Shown here: in pieces, positions 53,890 to 63,544 of the stretch | Position numbering within the stretch: position 1 is the first letter of the stretch | Layout: every line of letters starts with the position of its first letter | Source of the DNA: Neobacillus driksii | Lineage (GTDB): Bacteria; Bacillota; Bacilli; Bacillales; Cytobacillaceae | Assembly (NCBI RefSeq): GCF_013409995.1 | Contig: NZ_JACCBX010000010.1 | Location: 1-64,000 of the forward strand | Length of the DNA: 64,000 bases | Direction of reading: 5' to 3' | Program-made: the position numbers and the translations under genes | The notes under the pieces: model-generated | Told to the model about the DNA's origin: nothing | Databases searched by the model: none | Seen by the model: the letters and a program-made list of their open reading frames with translations, nothing else

Positions 53890-55224
53890 TCACTTCTTTT
53901 TTGCTATGAATGATAGAACTACCAGCATTCCCACTATGATAAGGGAGACGGTCGAACCAATTAAATTGTTTGGAGTTAAAATAAACCCAATAAAGATGAG
54001 ACTTAACGCTACTGCGGCGATGATTGTTGTAAATGGAAACCATTTAACCTGAAAAGAAGGCTTAACCTTATACTGTGGTCTAAGCTTTAAATGGGCAGAA
54101 CATATCCCAATCCAAACCAGCATAATGGTGAAACCAGGAATAGTCATTAGGTAACTAATAATATTACTAGGACTAATATAAGCTAGGAAAACACCAACTA
54201 AAAGACAAAGAGTGGTAATCATAAGCCCGATAATGGGAATCCCATTTTTAGAGGTTTTCATTAACCCTTCAGGAGCCACTCCGCTTTTGGCCATTGAAAA
54301 TAGCGTTCTCGATGTTGCGTATATCCCAGAATTGGCCGCTGAAAGAACAGCTGTTAATAGAATAAAATTCATTACATGTGCTGCACCTGGCAGTCCCGTA
54401 ATGTTAAAAACTTGAACGAATGGACTGTCTTGACCAGTAACAGAATTCCAAGGCATAATACCGCAAATAATTAAAATAGGGAAGATATAAAAAATAATAA
54501 CCCGCCATACTGCACCTTTAATGATACTTGGCATGACACGCTCTGCATCTTTAGTCTCGGTGACCGCTACCCCAATTAACTCAGCTCCGCCGTATGAAAA
54601 CATAACAACTAAAAATGCACTAAGCATTCCGCCAATACCATGAGGGAAAAACCCGCCATGCGCAGTGTAGTTTGCTAAAGGTTCCTCAATATCACTAGGC
54701 AGAATACCAAAAATAATGAAAGCACCTAATATGATAAAAGCCACTAAAGCGATTATTTTAATCCCTGCAAACCAAAACTCGAGCTCTCCATAATATTTTA
54801 CAGGGAATAAGTTGATGGCAATAATTACGGCCGCACATATCAAACTAAGAAGCCATAACGGCGTAGATGGATACCAAAATTGCAGAAAACTTCCTGCAGC
54901 TAATAATTCAACGGTGATGACAATGGTCCAGTTAATCCAATATAACCAGCCCGTAATAAACGACAGCTTAAAACCAAATGCTCGATAAAGAAGTAGCTGT
55001 ACATTGTGATTGGGGAAAGCAATCGCCATCTCTCCTAAAGCAGCCATCACGATAAATAATAAAAGCCCCCCAATTAGATAGGTAAAGATAACACTAGGTC
55101 CTGCAATATTTAACGTATCGGAACTACCCTTGAAAATTCCTGTACCAATCATGCCAGCTAATGCTATAAACTGAACATGTCTTGGCAATAATCCTTTTTT
55201 TAGTTCATGATGTTTATTTTCCAT
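53890..55224 (-). CDS. APC-family amino acid permease
   Basis: A 444-residue membrane protein with about 12 hydrophobic segments. The family signature near the N-terminus is HVQFIALAGMIGTGIFKGSS, with GGAELIGVAVTETKDAERVMP near residue 205. It resembles the YtnA/AnsP-type permeases of Bacillus, but the substrate cannot be read from sequence. It starts at ATG behind AAGGTAGGA. No biosynthetic or degradative genes lie beside it. Confidence 0.88.
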   Translation of the reverse strand: MENKHHELKKGLLPRHVQFIALAGMIGTGIFKGSSDTLNIAGPSVIFTYLIGGLLLFIVMAALGEMAIAFPNHNVQLLLYRAFGFKLSFITGWLYWINWTIVITVELLAAGSFLQFWYPSTPLWLLSLICAAVIIAINLFPVKYYGELEFWFAGIKIIALVAFIILGAFIIFGILPSDIEEPLANYTAHGGFFPHGIGGMLSAFLVVMFSYGGAELIGVAVTETKDAERVMPSIIKGAVWRVIIFYIFPILIICGIMPWNSVTGQDSPFVQVFNITGLPGAAHVMNFILLTAVLSAANSGIYATSRTLFSMAKSGVAPEGLMKTSKNGIPIIGLMITTLCLLVGVFLAYISPSNIISYLMTIPGFTIMLVWIGICSAHLKLRPQYKVKPSFQVKWFPFTTIIAAVALSLIFIGFILTPNNLIGSTVSLIIVGMLVVLSFIAKKK

Positions 55225-55338
55225 TTTGTCCTACCTTTATTTATAAAGTTATTACTATCTTGCTTAAACGCTTTTAAGTGCTAAAGTATTATATTAATAT
55301 ATCATAGTATAATAGATATTCAACCTTATTTTAAAAAT

Positions 55339-55388
55339 AAAAGCAACCAAGCAAGCGAGAAAATCGCATGCCTGGTTGCTTTTTATTG
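55339..55388 (-). terminator. Terminator after ytzE
   Basis: A long, slightly imperfect stem (AAAAGCAACCA at 55339-55349 with TGGTTGCTTTT at 55373-55383, extended inward). A-rich sequence on its left gives a T tail on the minus strand. Confidence 0.82.
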
Positions 55389-55400
55389 TTTATTCATCTA

Positions 55401-55622
55401 TTACGAAGACATTTTTACTTTTTTTTGTGTTGTCGTCCATTTTCCGCGGCTTGGGCTTATTACCAAGTCATTATAGGCTAAAACATTTAAATCTCGTTGT
55501 ATGGTGCGAGGAGTGATACCAAATTCCTCTACAAGTTCTTGCGTCGTGACTGTGCCTTTGTTACGTATAAACATGTAGATGCATTTGATGCGGTTTAACA
55601 TCCGGTTAGTCGAAGGTTTCAA
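55401..55622 (-). CDS. ytzE: DeoR-type HTH regulator YtzE
   Basis: A 73-residue protein that is only a DeoR-family winged helix-turn-helix (YMFIRNKGTVTTQELVEEFG, then ITPRTIQRDLNVL), with no sugar-binding domain. It corresponds to the similarly short YtzE of B. subtilis, so this is not a fresh truncation. The start is TTG 55622 behind AGGGAGTGG. A terminator follows. Targets are unknown. Confidence 0.87.
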   Translation of the reverse strand: MKPSTNRMLNRIKCIYMFIRNKGTVTTQELVEEFGITPRTIQRDLNVLAYNDLVISPSRGKWTTTQKKVKMSS

Positions 55623-56039
55623 AAAACCACTCCCTATCCTTTTTTCAAACCTATGGCTTAATCCCTCTACCGACAGCCTCTTTGATTAGTATGTAATTTT
55701 CTTCCCGCAGACAACTCCTTTTATCAATAGATAGTTGCAGTGGATACCCCGATGACTTACATTTATTGTACCCACAAAAACTGAAAATTTCCACCATTAG
55801 CGAAATATTTACATAAAAAACATCACTTCGTAACAATAATTGTTCGGTTTTTCTCCTCCCTTTCTTGATTCTTACTATAGTCTATGGGTGTAAATATTAA
55901 GTTTATGACAAATTAATAGAATTTTTAGTAAATTTACTGCTCCCCAATAGCGGAAATTATTTCGTTTTTTTGGTGAATATTGATAAAATATCTGCATGGA
56001 TATAAATTACAGATACAGCTTGTTAGGAGGTCAATACAA
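55623..56039. other. Intergenic region between ytzE and pepV
   Basis: A 417-base AT-rich gap. A 61-codon minus-strand frame (55651-55836) begins with TTG, but GGGAGGAG lies about 16 bases away, too far for a good start, and I recognise no family. The gap must also hold promoters for ytzE and pepV. Confidence 0.5.
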
Positions 56040-57455
56040 TTGACGAAGATTAATTGGAAGGATGAAGTAGAAAAGAGAAAAGATCTTCTAATAAAAGACA
56101 CACAAAATTTATTACATATTAAGAGTCTGTTAGACGAAGAAAATACATATCCAGACGCACCGCTTGGGCAAGGTGTCAAAGAAGCATTAGATTTCATGCT
56201 GAATCTCGGTGAAGAGGATGGGTTTATTTCGAAGAATGTGGGGAATATAGCTGGACATCTAGAATTTGGAGAAGGCGAGGAGCTGCTAGGAATTCTAGTA
56301 CATGTTGATGTGGTTCCAGAAGGTGAAGGCTGGACGAGTGACCCTTTTGCTGCTGAAATACATGATGGTAAAATATTTGCTCGTGGTGCCATTGATGACA
56401 AGGGACCAACCATGGCCGCTTACTACGCAATGAAAATAGTAAAGGATCTCGGGCTTCCTCTAAAGAAGCGTGTCAGGATGATTATTGGAACAGATGAAGA
56501 AAGTGACTGGAGATGTGTAGAGCATTACTTTGAACATGAAGAAATGCCAACTCTAGGTTTTGCGCCTGATGCTGACTTTCCTATTATAAATGCGGAAAAA
56601 GGTATTGCAGATATGGATATCGTTCAGAAAATACCAGTAGAAGAAGCAGAAAAAGTAAACATTGAGGTTATTAGCTTTACTTCAGGTAAACGGTACAACA
56701 TGGTTCCCGACCATGCGACAGTAACATTAAACATTACTGGAAACCAAATGGATGTTGTTCAGAGGTTCGCCGATTTTATGAAACGACATCAATTGGAACA
56801 CCATTCACATGTTAAAAACGGTGAATTAACTCTGGAAGTGAAAGGAGTATCCGCACATGGAATGGAACCCAAAAAGGGAATTAATGCAGGTCTATTTCTA
56901 GCAGAATTTCTTTCAAAGTTAGATCTAAATTCTACTGCTTCAACTTATTTCAAATTTGTTTCTCACTATTTTCATAATGACTCTAGAGGTGTAAACCTTG
57001 GTATAGCCTACTCTGATGATGTTTCAGGAGAATTAACCATTAATCCTGGGAAACTACAATACACCCGTCAATCCGGTGGAAGCATAGGGTTGACCTGTAG
57101 ATATCCAGTCACCAACAAAATGGAAGAAACGAAAGAGAAGCTTGATCAGCTATTATTGGAAAAAGGCTTTTCAATTGAAAAGTTTAAAGATACTAAGCCG
57201 CATTATGTCGATGAAAATGAATTTTTAATTCAAACCTTGAAAAAAGTTTATGAAGAACATACGGGAGTAAATGCCTATTTAATAGCAATAGGCGGAGGGA
57301 CATATGCACGTTCATTAAAAAGTGGAGTTGCGTTTGGTCCTTTATTTCCGGGGAGACCGGACATTGCCCACCAAAAAGATGAATATATTGAAATTAATGA
57401 CTTAGTGAAAGCAACCGCTATTTACGCACAAGCAATTTATGAATTGGCTAAATAA
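56040..57455 (+). CDS. pepV: Dipeptidase PepV (M20 family, YtjP)
   Basis: A 471-residue zinc dipeptidase. Metal and catalytic residues are His and Asp in LVHVDVVPEG (about residue 87), Asp in ARGAIDDKGP (about 118), Glu pair in GTDEESDWR (about 153), and a late His in PDIAHQKDE. I chose TTG 56040, 9 bases after TTAGGAGG; the longer frame runs through that site. It would release amino acids from cytoplasmic dipeptides. The dat gene follows after 27 bases. Confidence 0.92.
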   Translation: MTKINWKDEVEKRKDLLIKDTQNLLHIKSLLDEENTYPDAPLGQGVKEALDFMLNLGEEDGFISKNVGNIAGHLEFGEGEELLGILVHVDVVPEGEGWTSDPFAAEIHDGKIFARGAIDDKGPTMAAYYAMKIVKDLGLPLKKRVRMIIGTDEESDWRCVEHYFEHEEMPTLGFAPDADFPIINAEKGIADMDIVQKIPVEEAEKVNIEVISFTSGKRYNMVPDHATVTLNITGNQMDVVQRFADFMKRHQLEHHSHVKNGELTLEVKGVSAHGMEPKKGINAGLFLAEFLSKLDLNSTASTYFKFVSHYFHNDSRGVNLGIAYSDDVSGELTINPGKLQYTRQSGGSIGLTCRYPVTNKMEETKEKLDQLLLEKGFSIEKFKDTKPHYVDENEFLIQTLKKVYEEHTGVNAYLIAIGGGTYARSLKSGVAFGPLFPGRPDIAHQKDEYIEINDLVKATAIYAQAIYELAK

Positions 57456-57482
57456 CAGGAAATTAAAAAGGGGAATACATGC

Positions 57483-58352
57483 ATGGAATTTGCTTTATTA
57501 AATGGCTCCATTATTGAACGTTCAGAAGCCAAGGTGGATGTGGAGGACCGTGGTTATCAGTTTGGTGATGGTGTGTACGAAGTAATTCGTATCTATAATG
57601 GAAAAATGTTTACGGCAACAGATCATCTTAAAAGATTCTTTAAAAGTGCTGAAAGTATAGGGATTTCAATACCGTTTACGATTCTGCAGTTAAAAGAAAT
57701 GTTACAGGAACTCCTTATTAAAAACAATCTAGAAACAGGTAACATCTATATGCAAGTAACGAGGGGAACTGCACCTCGAAATCATCTATTTCCAACTGAA
57801 AATGTAGTGCCAACGCTTGTAGCATATACGATAAAAGGCGTTAGACCTCTGGATAGTTTGAAATCGGGAGTAAAAGCAATCTTAACGGAAGATATTCGCT
57901 GGCTTCGCTGTGATATAAAAAGTTTAAATTTACTTGGTAATCTCTTAGCTAAACAAAAAGCGAGCGAGCAAGGCTGTTTTGAGGCCGTTCAGCACCGCGG
58001 TCAGGATGTAACAGAAGGCAGTTCCTCTAATATCTTTATTGTCAAAGATGGGACAGTCATTACCCATGAATCGAACCACTTAATATTAAAAGGAATCACA
58101 AGAGATGTTATTTTAGATCTCTGTACAAAAAATAATATTCCGGTGCAGGAACGGACATTTACATTGACTGAAATCGAAAGTGCAGAAGAGGCATTTTTAT
58201 CAAGTACAACAGCCGAAGTAATGCCGGTAATAGAAATTGACGGCAAGAAAATTAACTCTGGAATTCCTGGACCTCTCACTCGAAAATTGCAGAATTTATT
58301 CAAATTAGAAATCGAAAAACAATGTGGAGTCCTTGTTGATAACTTTTTGTAA
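57483..58352 (+). CDS. dat: D-alanine aminotransferase
   Basis: A fold IV PLP enzyme that moves amino groups between D-amino acids and 2-oxo acids, feeding D-Glu/D-Ala for the wall. The 289-residue protein has EDRGYQFGDGVYEVIRIY near the start, PLP Lys in RCDIKSLNLLGN (about residue 145) and TEGSSSNIF (about 179). It starts at ATG behind AAAGGGGAA. The order pepV-dat suggests a shared operon for peptide and D-amino-acid turnover. A terminator follows. Confidence 0.93.
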   Translation: MEFALLNGSIIERSEAKVDVEDRGYQFGDGVYEVIRIYNGKMFTATDHLKRFFKSAESIGISIPFTILQLKEMLQELLIKNNLETGNIYMQVTRGTAPRNHLFPTENVVPTLVAYTIKGVRPLDSLKSGVKAILTEDIRWLRCDIKSLNLLGNLLAKQKASEQGCFEAVQHRGQDVTEGSSSNIFIVKDGTVITHESNHLILKGITRDVILDLCTKNNIPVQERTFTLTEIESAEEAFLSSTTAEVMPVIEIDGKKINSGIPGPLTRKLQNLFKLEIEKQCGVLVDNFL

Positions 58353-58360
58353 GCAAAAGA

Positions 58361-58398
58361 GCGTGCAACAGATAAAAATCTGGTGCACGTTTCTTTTT
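58361..58398 (+). terminator. Terminator after dat
   Basis: GCGTGCA (58361-58367) pairs with TGCACGT (58384-58390), with one G:T, around a loop that can fold further (GAT with ATC). T-rich tail follows. Confidence 0.75.
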
Positions 58399-58465
58399 TG
58401 TATTACGCACTAAAATACATACATGTTGGAAAAAATAGTCTAAAATAAGAAAAGGAATGATAAAT

Positions 58466-59032
58466 ATGAACAAGCAAACACATTTTTTCTTTGCGATAAA
58501 AATACCCCAAGAAACAAAGCTGATCATGAAAGAGAATAATGAGAAGTTAAAAGAAATTCTCCCCTTTAGCCGATGGGTTCACCATGATGATTTGCATATT
58601 ACATTGGCTTTTCTCGGAAATGCCCCTTCGGAAAAACTTACGAGTGCGATGGAAAAAGTTCACGGAACATTAAGCGGGTCAAAAGGATTTATATTAGAAA
58701 TAAACAAGCTTGGAATCTTTGGAAAACTAGATTCTCCACGTATTTTTTGGGCAGATACAAAGGAGAGTAATGAATTACAGACGGTTAGGAAAAAAGTTTT
58801 CACGGCATGCTTAGATGCGGGTTTTCAACTTGAAACAAGACCCTTTAAACCTCACATCACCCTTGCGCGTAAATGGGCGGGGGACCAACCTTTTCAAAAA
58901 AATCTCCTTCAAATCTGGGATGAACTCCAGCCCGAGCCGCTCTTATTTAAAGTGAGCGAAGTAGTTTTATATCAAACACATCTTGATAAAACACCAAAAT
59001 ACGAGGAAAAAACCATTTACAAATTGGAATAA
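58466..59032 (+). CDS. thpR: RNA 2',3'-cyclic phosphodiesterase ThpR (YtlP)
   Basis: A 188-residue 2H-phosphoesterase with the two defining HXTX motifs, HITLAF (about residue 44) and HITLAR (about 131). It opens 2',3'-cyclic phosphates on RNA. I chose ATG 58466, 9 bases after AAGGA; ATG 58457 is too close to the site. ytlR and pulA follow in the same direction, matching the ytlP-ytlR-amyX order in B. subtilis. Confidence 0.92.
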   Translation: MNKQTHFFFAIKIPQETKLIMKENNEKLKEILPFSRWVHHDDLHITLAFLGNAPSEKLTSAMEKVHGTLSGSKGFILEINKLGIFGKLDSPRIFWADTKESNELQTVRKKVFTACLDAGFQLETRPFKPHITLARKWAGDQPFQKNLLQIWDELQPEPLLFKVSEVVLYQTHLDKTPKYEEKTIYKLE

Positions 59033-59063
59033 TGGATAAATTTTACTGTAAAAGGTTGGTTGT

Positions 59064-60047
59064 ATGAAACAAATCTACTTTATTATCAATCCAAAAGCGG
59101 GAAATGGCTACTGTTTAAATGTTTGGGGAAAAGTTGAGACAAAACTAATGGAGGATAAAATCCCTTACTTTGCTTTCTTTACAGAGTACCCTGGTCATGC
59201 AATCAAACTGGCGTCACAAATTGCTGCAAGTAATCATGAGCAAAAAGTCGTGATTGCCGTTGGCGGGGACGGAACCATGCACGAAGTTGTGAATGGGATT
59301 GTAGAATATAACAATATTACTCTTGGTTTTGTTCCTGGAGGCTCTGGAAATGACTTTTCTAGAGGCTTTCATATCCCCTCAGACCCAGAAGAAGCTTTAT
59401 CGGTTATTCTTCGGCTGATAAAAAAGGAAGCAGCAATCATTGATATTGGAGAAGTCACAATGAAGGATGATTCTCAAGCGTATTTCATTAATAATATGGG
59501 TGCTGGGTTTGATGCATTAATTTCCTATGAGGTAAATCATTCTAAAGTCAAAGCTTGGCTAAATAAACTGTCTTTAGGCAGGCTGGTATACGTGTATTTT
59601 TTACTAAAAAAACTATTTTCTTATAATTGCACAACAATTGATTTATCAATTGACGGCAGAAGGCATATACTTGAAAAAACATGGTTTGTAACTGTTTCCA
59701 ATCAACCCTATTATGGTGGAGGAATGATGATTGCACCTAAGGCGCACCCAGCTGATGGTCTCTTAGATATTACAGTAGTTCATAATTTATCAAAGTTGAA
59801 GCTATTATTGGTTTTTATTAGTGTATTCTGGGGTAAGCACATTCAGTTTAAAGAGGTAAAAACCTTTAAGGGACGAACGGTTTCTATTCAATCCTCTTCT
59901 TCCTTGTATGTCCATGCTGATGGCGAGAATCTAGGATACACTCCCTTAAATATTCATATTCAAACAAAAACACTAAAAGTTTTAACGAGGGTGGGAAGTA
60001 TGCGAGAAACTGGTCTGAAAGAGAGGGACTCGAATGAACTCCAATGA
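59064..60047 (+). CDS. ytlR: Diacylglycerol-kinase-family lipid kinase (YtlR)
   Basis: A 327-residue protein with a DAGK catalytic domain: FIINPKAGNG at the N-terminus, the ATP motif AVGGDGTMHEVVNGI (about residue 67) and PGGSGNDFSRG. It probably phosphorylates a lipid such as diacylglycerol; the exact substrate is open. It starts at ATG behind AAGGTTGG. Its 3' end overlaps pulA by 14 bases, so the two are translationally linked although functionally unrelated. Confidence 0.9.
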   Translation: MKQIYFIINPKAGNGYCLNVWGKVETKLMEDKIPYFAFFTEYPGHAIKLASQIAASNHEQKVVIAVGGDGTMHEVVNGIVEYNNITLGFVPGGSGNDFSRGFHIPSDPEEALSVILRLIKKEAAIIDIGEVTMKDDSQAYFINNMGAGFDALISYEVNHSKVKAWLNKLSLGRLVYVYFLLKKLFSYNCTTIDLSIDGRRHILEKTWFVTVSNQPYYGGGMMIAPKAHPADGLLDITVVHNLSKLKLLLVFISVFWGKHIQFKEVKTFKGRTVSIQSSSSLYVHADGENLGYTPLNIHIQTKTLKVLTRVGSMRETGLKERDSNELQ

Positions 60048-62181
60048 ACGTATTTTCCTAGCTTATTTAGATGAGATGGACATCATTACGATTCTTCTTC
60101 CACTTTCCTATCATCAAGGTTTGTCTTCCACTTTCTCGATCACTGACGAATCACAACGTGTTAGACCTTTGCAAATTATCAAGACGCAGCAAATTGAAAA
60201 TCATAATAAATATATTTGTCGGCTTGCTGAGGAAATTTCTTTTGGGCATCCCCATTGGGTAATAGATGAGCATGGTGGAAGAACAGATCTTCAAATAGGC
60301 GCAGTGATTCGAACACCTGCATTTGATAATCGCTTTTTCTATGATGGAAACGACCTTGGCGTGAAATGCAGTGCTAATCAAACGCAATTTAAACTTTGGG
60401 CACCCACCGCCACACAAGTAAAACTAAAATTACGAAATCCAAACAATTCTTTTTCCGAAATTCTCAAGATGAAACGTGAAGCTAAAGGTGTTTGGTCAAT
60501 CACGGTTAACGCTGATTTAGAACTTTATCAATATACCTTCCTAATCCTTGTAAACCAAGAGTGGAGAGAATCAGTAGATCCTTATGCTGTTGCTGTCACA
60601 GCGAATGGGGAACTCGGAGTTATTGTAAAGCTAGAGAAAACAAGGGTGGAAAAGGTCATGTTACCTCCCTTTGAAAATCCGGTCGATGCGATTATTTACG
60701 AAACACATATCAGGGATTTCACCATCCATCCAAATAGCGGTGTTAGACATAAAGGCCTCTATTTAGGAGCAAGTGAGCTAAATACAAAAGGGAAAGAAAG
60801 TGAGCCAACGGGGGTCTCCTATGTAAAAGATTTAGGAATTACTCATATTGAATTTCTGCCATTCAATGATTTTGCAGGGGTAGATGAATTGGAACCACAT
60901 AAAGATTATAACTGGGGATATAACCCGATACACTTTAATGTTCCTGAGGGATCCTATTCCACAAATCCATCCAATCCTTATGCAAGAATTATTGAATTGA
61001 AGCAATTAATTGATGCGATTCATGAGCAGGGAATAAGAGTGATCATGGATGTAGTTTACAATCATGTCTACATTCGCGAAACTTCTTCCTTTGAGAAAGT
61101 CGTTCCAGGTTATTACTTTCGCCATAATGAGCTTGGCTTCCCATCGAATGGTACAGGAGTTGGAAATGATATTGCCTCAGAGAGGAAAATGGTGAGAAAG
61201 TTTATCGTTGATTCCATCCGTTTTTGGATGGAGGAATATCATATTGATGGGTTTCGTTTCGACCTAATGGGGATTTTGGATGTTGAAACCATGAAGGAAG
61301 TTAGGAAGACATGTGATAGCATTCAGGAGGGAACCCTGATAATCGGAGAAGGCTGGAACCTTAATACCCCGCTTCCTATTGATAAAAAAGCAATTATTCG
61401 CAATCAATCAAAGCTTCCTGACATCGGTCAATTTAATGATAAATTTCGCGATACGGTAAAGGGCAGTACTTTTAATTTGTATGATAAAGGGTACGTATTA
61501 GGTAATGAGCATTACTATGAGGGCGCTATTGATGTCATTACTGGAAGCATTGGATTCAATCAAGAAGATGGAGGTCTCTTAACTGAACCATATCAGTCGG
61601 TAAATTATGCTGAATGCCATGACAATCATACGATATGGGATAAACTTACTTCTTGCCTCCCAGATTCAGACCATGCTCTTCATATGAAATATCACCGGCT
61701 GGCAACAGGTCTTGTACTATTATCTCAAGGAATTCCTTTTCTGCACAGTGGTCAGGAATTCTTCCGGACAAAACGAGGCGATGGGAATAGTTATAAATCA
61801 CCAGATCATATTAACCAGCTCGATTGGGATCGAAAACATCTTTTTAAGGACAATGTTGACTATATAAAGGGATTGATAAAAATCCGTAAAGAGTTACCTT
61901 GTTTTCGAATGAAAAGTGCTGATGAAATCCGAGCGAATACTCTTATTTTACCAATGCCGGCGCCTCTGATTGGAATTTCCTTTCAGATTCAGAGTAATGA
62001 GATCAATCAGGTGCTTTTACTCATCAACCCCTTAAGGAAGAAACAATCAATCGAAATTCCGGATGGAACCTGGACAGTAATTGCCAATGATAAAATAGCG
62101 GAAATTTATTCCAAACAGAAGGTTCAAGGAACAGAAATGGTACTAGAACCAGTTTGCTTAACCATTTTAGCAAAAAAATAG
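60034..62181 (+). CDS. pulA: Type I pullulanase (debranching enzyme)
   Basis: A 715-residue GH13_14 enzyme that hydrolyses alpha-1,6 bonds in glycogen or pullulan. A CBM48 module (FKLWAPTATQVKLKL, about residue 115) precedes the barrel. The type I signature YNWGYNP, catalytic Asp in GFRFDLMG (about 408) and Glu in IIGEGWN (about 437) are present. No signal peptide, so it is intracellular, like B. subtilis AmyX. It could finish the breakdown that GlgP begins. The ATG is within the end of ytlR. Confidence 0.93.
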   Translation: MNSNERIFLAYLDEMDIITILLPLSYHQGLSSTFSITDESQRVRPLQIIKTQQIENHNKYICRLAEEISFGHPHWVIDEHGGRTDLQIGAVIRTPAFDNRFFYDGNDLGVKCSANQTQFKLWAPTATQVKLKLRNPNNSFSEILKMKREAKGVWSITVNADLELYQYTFLILVNQEWRESVDPYAVAVTANGELGVIVKLEKTRVEKVMLPPFENPVDAIIYETHIRDFTIHPNSGVRHKGLYLGASELNTKGKESEPTGVSYVKDLGITHIEFLPFNDFAGVDELEPHKDYNWGYNPIHFNVPEGSYSTNPSNPYARIIELKQLIDAIHEQGIRVIMDVVYNHVYIRETSSFEKVVPGYYFRHNELGFPSNGTGVGNDIASERKMVRKFIVDSIRFWMEEYHIDGFRFDLMGILDVETMKEVRKTCDSIQEGTLIIGEGWNLNTPLPIDKKAIIRNQSKLPDIGQFNDKFRDTVKGSTFNLYDKGYVLGNEHYYEGAIDVITGSIGFNQEDGGLLTEPYQSVNYAECHDNHTIWDKLTSCLPDSDHALHMKYHRLATGLVLLSQGIPFLHSGQEFFRTKRGDGNSYKSPDHINQLDWDRKHLFKDNVDYIKGLIKIRKELPCFRMKSADEIRANTLILPMPAPLIGISFQIQSNEINQVLLLINPLRKKQSIEIPDGTWTVIANDKIAEIYSKQKVQGTEMVLEPVCLTILAKK

Positions 62182-62236
62182 TTTCTTTAGATATACTTGA
62201 CTATCAAAGCTAATTGGAGATAAAATTTAGTAAGAT

Positions 62237-62270
62237 GGCTATTGTGTGTTATTGTCCAATAGCTTTTTTT
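62237..62270 (+). terminator. Terminator after pulA
   Basis: GGCTATTG (62237-62244) pairs with CAATAGCT (62257-62264), one G:T, followed by T residues. Confidence 0.83.
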
Positions 62271-62358
62271 ATTTTTCTAAAATATATTTACTTAATTAAA
62301 CTACTAAATGGAGTTTTGAGACCCATTTGAGAACGGCATAAATTGAAGGTGAACAATT

Positions 62359-63132
62359 TTGGAACATATATTAGGACAAGAATGGGAGATTGTCCCTGCG
62401 GGGGGCGCAACGGGAGAAGCCTTTTATGCTAGCTACGAAGACCAAAGGCTTTTTCTAAAACGCAATTCCTCTCCTTTTCTAGCAGTACTATCTGCAGAAG
62501 GAATCGTCCCAAAGCTTGTTTGGACAAAGCGATTGGAAAACGGAGATGTGATTACAGCACAGCAATGGCTGCCTGGACGAGAGCTAAAGCCGCATGATAT
62601 GAATCATGAACGTGTGGCTAGAATGTTAAGGAAGATTCATCGCTCCGAACCAATGGTAGGGATGTTAAGCAGACTTGAAAAGCAGCCTTTACAGCCAGAT
62701 GCAATTTTTCAATCTGTTGTCGTTGATTTGGATGAAGAAGTGTTATCATTACCGGTTGTGAAAAAAACGCTGAATTTTCTCTTAAATGAAGTAGCAAATG
62801 TCGTCAGTAATGAGAAGGTCGTTTGTCATGGTGATGTTAACCATAACAACTGGCTGCTTACGGAAGACAACCAGTTGTATTTAATTGACTGGGATGGTGC
62901 GATGATCGCAGACCCAGCGATTGATCTTGGGATGCTGCTTTATTGGTACATTCCGGAAGATAATTGGAATAGCTGGTTAGCAATGTATGGAAAACCGTTA
63001 ACGGAAAACTTAAAACTTAGAATGAAATGGTATGTGGCACTTCAAACACTGTCTTCGATACAATTTTACAAAAACAAAGACCGTATTCAGGAAATGGATA
63101 AATGGATTGCTTTTTTAGATGAGCTTTTGTAA
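62359..63132 (+). CDS. ytmP: APH/choline-kinase-like phosphotransferase (YtmP)
   Basis: A 257-residue protein-kinase-fold phosphotransferase with the catalytic loop VCHGDVNHNNWL (about residue 155) and metal motif LIDWDGAMIADPAIDLG (about 175). Its substrate is not known. The start is TTG 62359 behind GAAGGTGAAC. It ends one base from the convergent ytzH gene, and no terminator lies between them; a hairpin with a T run appears only beyond ytzH. Confidence 0.9.
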   Translation: MEHILGQEWEIVPAGGATGEAFYASYEDQRLFLKRNSSPFLAVLSAEGIVPKLVWTKRLENGDVITAQQWLPGRELKPHDMNHERVARMLRKIHRSEPMVGMLSRLEKQPLQPDAIFQSVVVDLDEEVLSLPVVKKTLNFLLNEVANVVSNEKVVCHGDVNHNNWLLTEDNQLYLIDWDGAMIADPAIDLGMLLYWYIPEDNWNSWLAMYGKPLTENLKLRMKWYVALQTLSSIQFYKNKDRIQEMDKWIAFLDELL

Positions 63133-63411
63133 TCAGGAATAACTGTCTATATTAGAAACCCATTGGGATAAGTTACCTTGATTAGAAAGAATATGCTCAT
63201 CTAGGTCAGCGGTTTGAGCACCATACTGACTGTAATTATATACCTCCTGCAAAATGCTTTTAACATTTTGATCAATCTGTGTGTTCACCATTAGAGATTT
63301 TACTAATCGTTCCAATTGTTCACATTCAGAAACAGACCCACAGCAATCGGTTTGATGATTATTTAATATATCTTTTAGTAATGAAACTTGGTCCTGATGA
63401 TTTAATGGCAT
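63133..63411 (-). CDS. ytzH: YtzH-like protein
   Basis: A 92-residue soluble, probably helical protein (LNHQDQVSLLKDILNNHQTDCCGSVSE, quoted from LNHQDQVSLLKDIL; then LDEHILSNQGNLSQWV). Size and place between ytmP and trmB match B. subtilis ytzH. I chose ATG 63411 behind GAAAGGGTG. It lies on the opposite strand from its neighbours and so antisense to any ytmP read-through. Function unknown. Confidence 0.85.
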   Translation of the reverse strand: MPLNHQDQVSLLKDILNNHQTDCCGSVSECEQLERLVKSLMVNTQIDQNVKSILQEVYNYSQYGAQTADLDEHILSNQGNLSQWVSNIDSYS

Positions 63412-63439
63412 GTTGGTACACCCTTTCAAGTGAAAATAA

Positions 63440-63475
63440 AAAAGAATTCACAGTTAGGTTGTGGATTCTTTTTTT
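63440..63475 (+). terminator. Terminator upstream of ytzH on the plus strand
   Basis: A 14-base stem with two G:T pairs (63440-63453 with 63459-63472) and a plus-strand T run. It would end ytmP transcripts that cross ytzH, before trmB. It lies in the ytzH 5' region. Confidence 0.75.
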
Positions 63476-63544
63476 GTTTATACATTAATGGGAACCCCCA
63501 TTATTACCAATAATAAAAATATTATCTTTTATAGGAGTGGCATA

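Noticed and set aside
55260..55290. Possible cre site before the amino-acid permease gene (around AAACGCTTTT)
   Set aside because: The TG and CA ends are not at consensus spacing.
55651..55836. 61-codon minus-strand frame upstream of ytzE
   Set aside because: The possible ribosome site is about 16 bases from the TTG, and the peptide has no recognisable family. Kept only as a remark in the gap entry.
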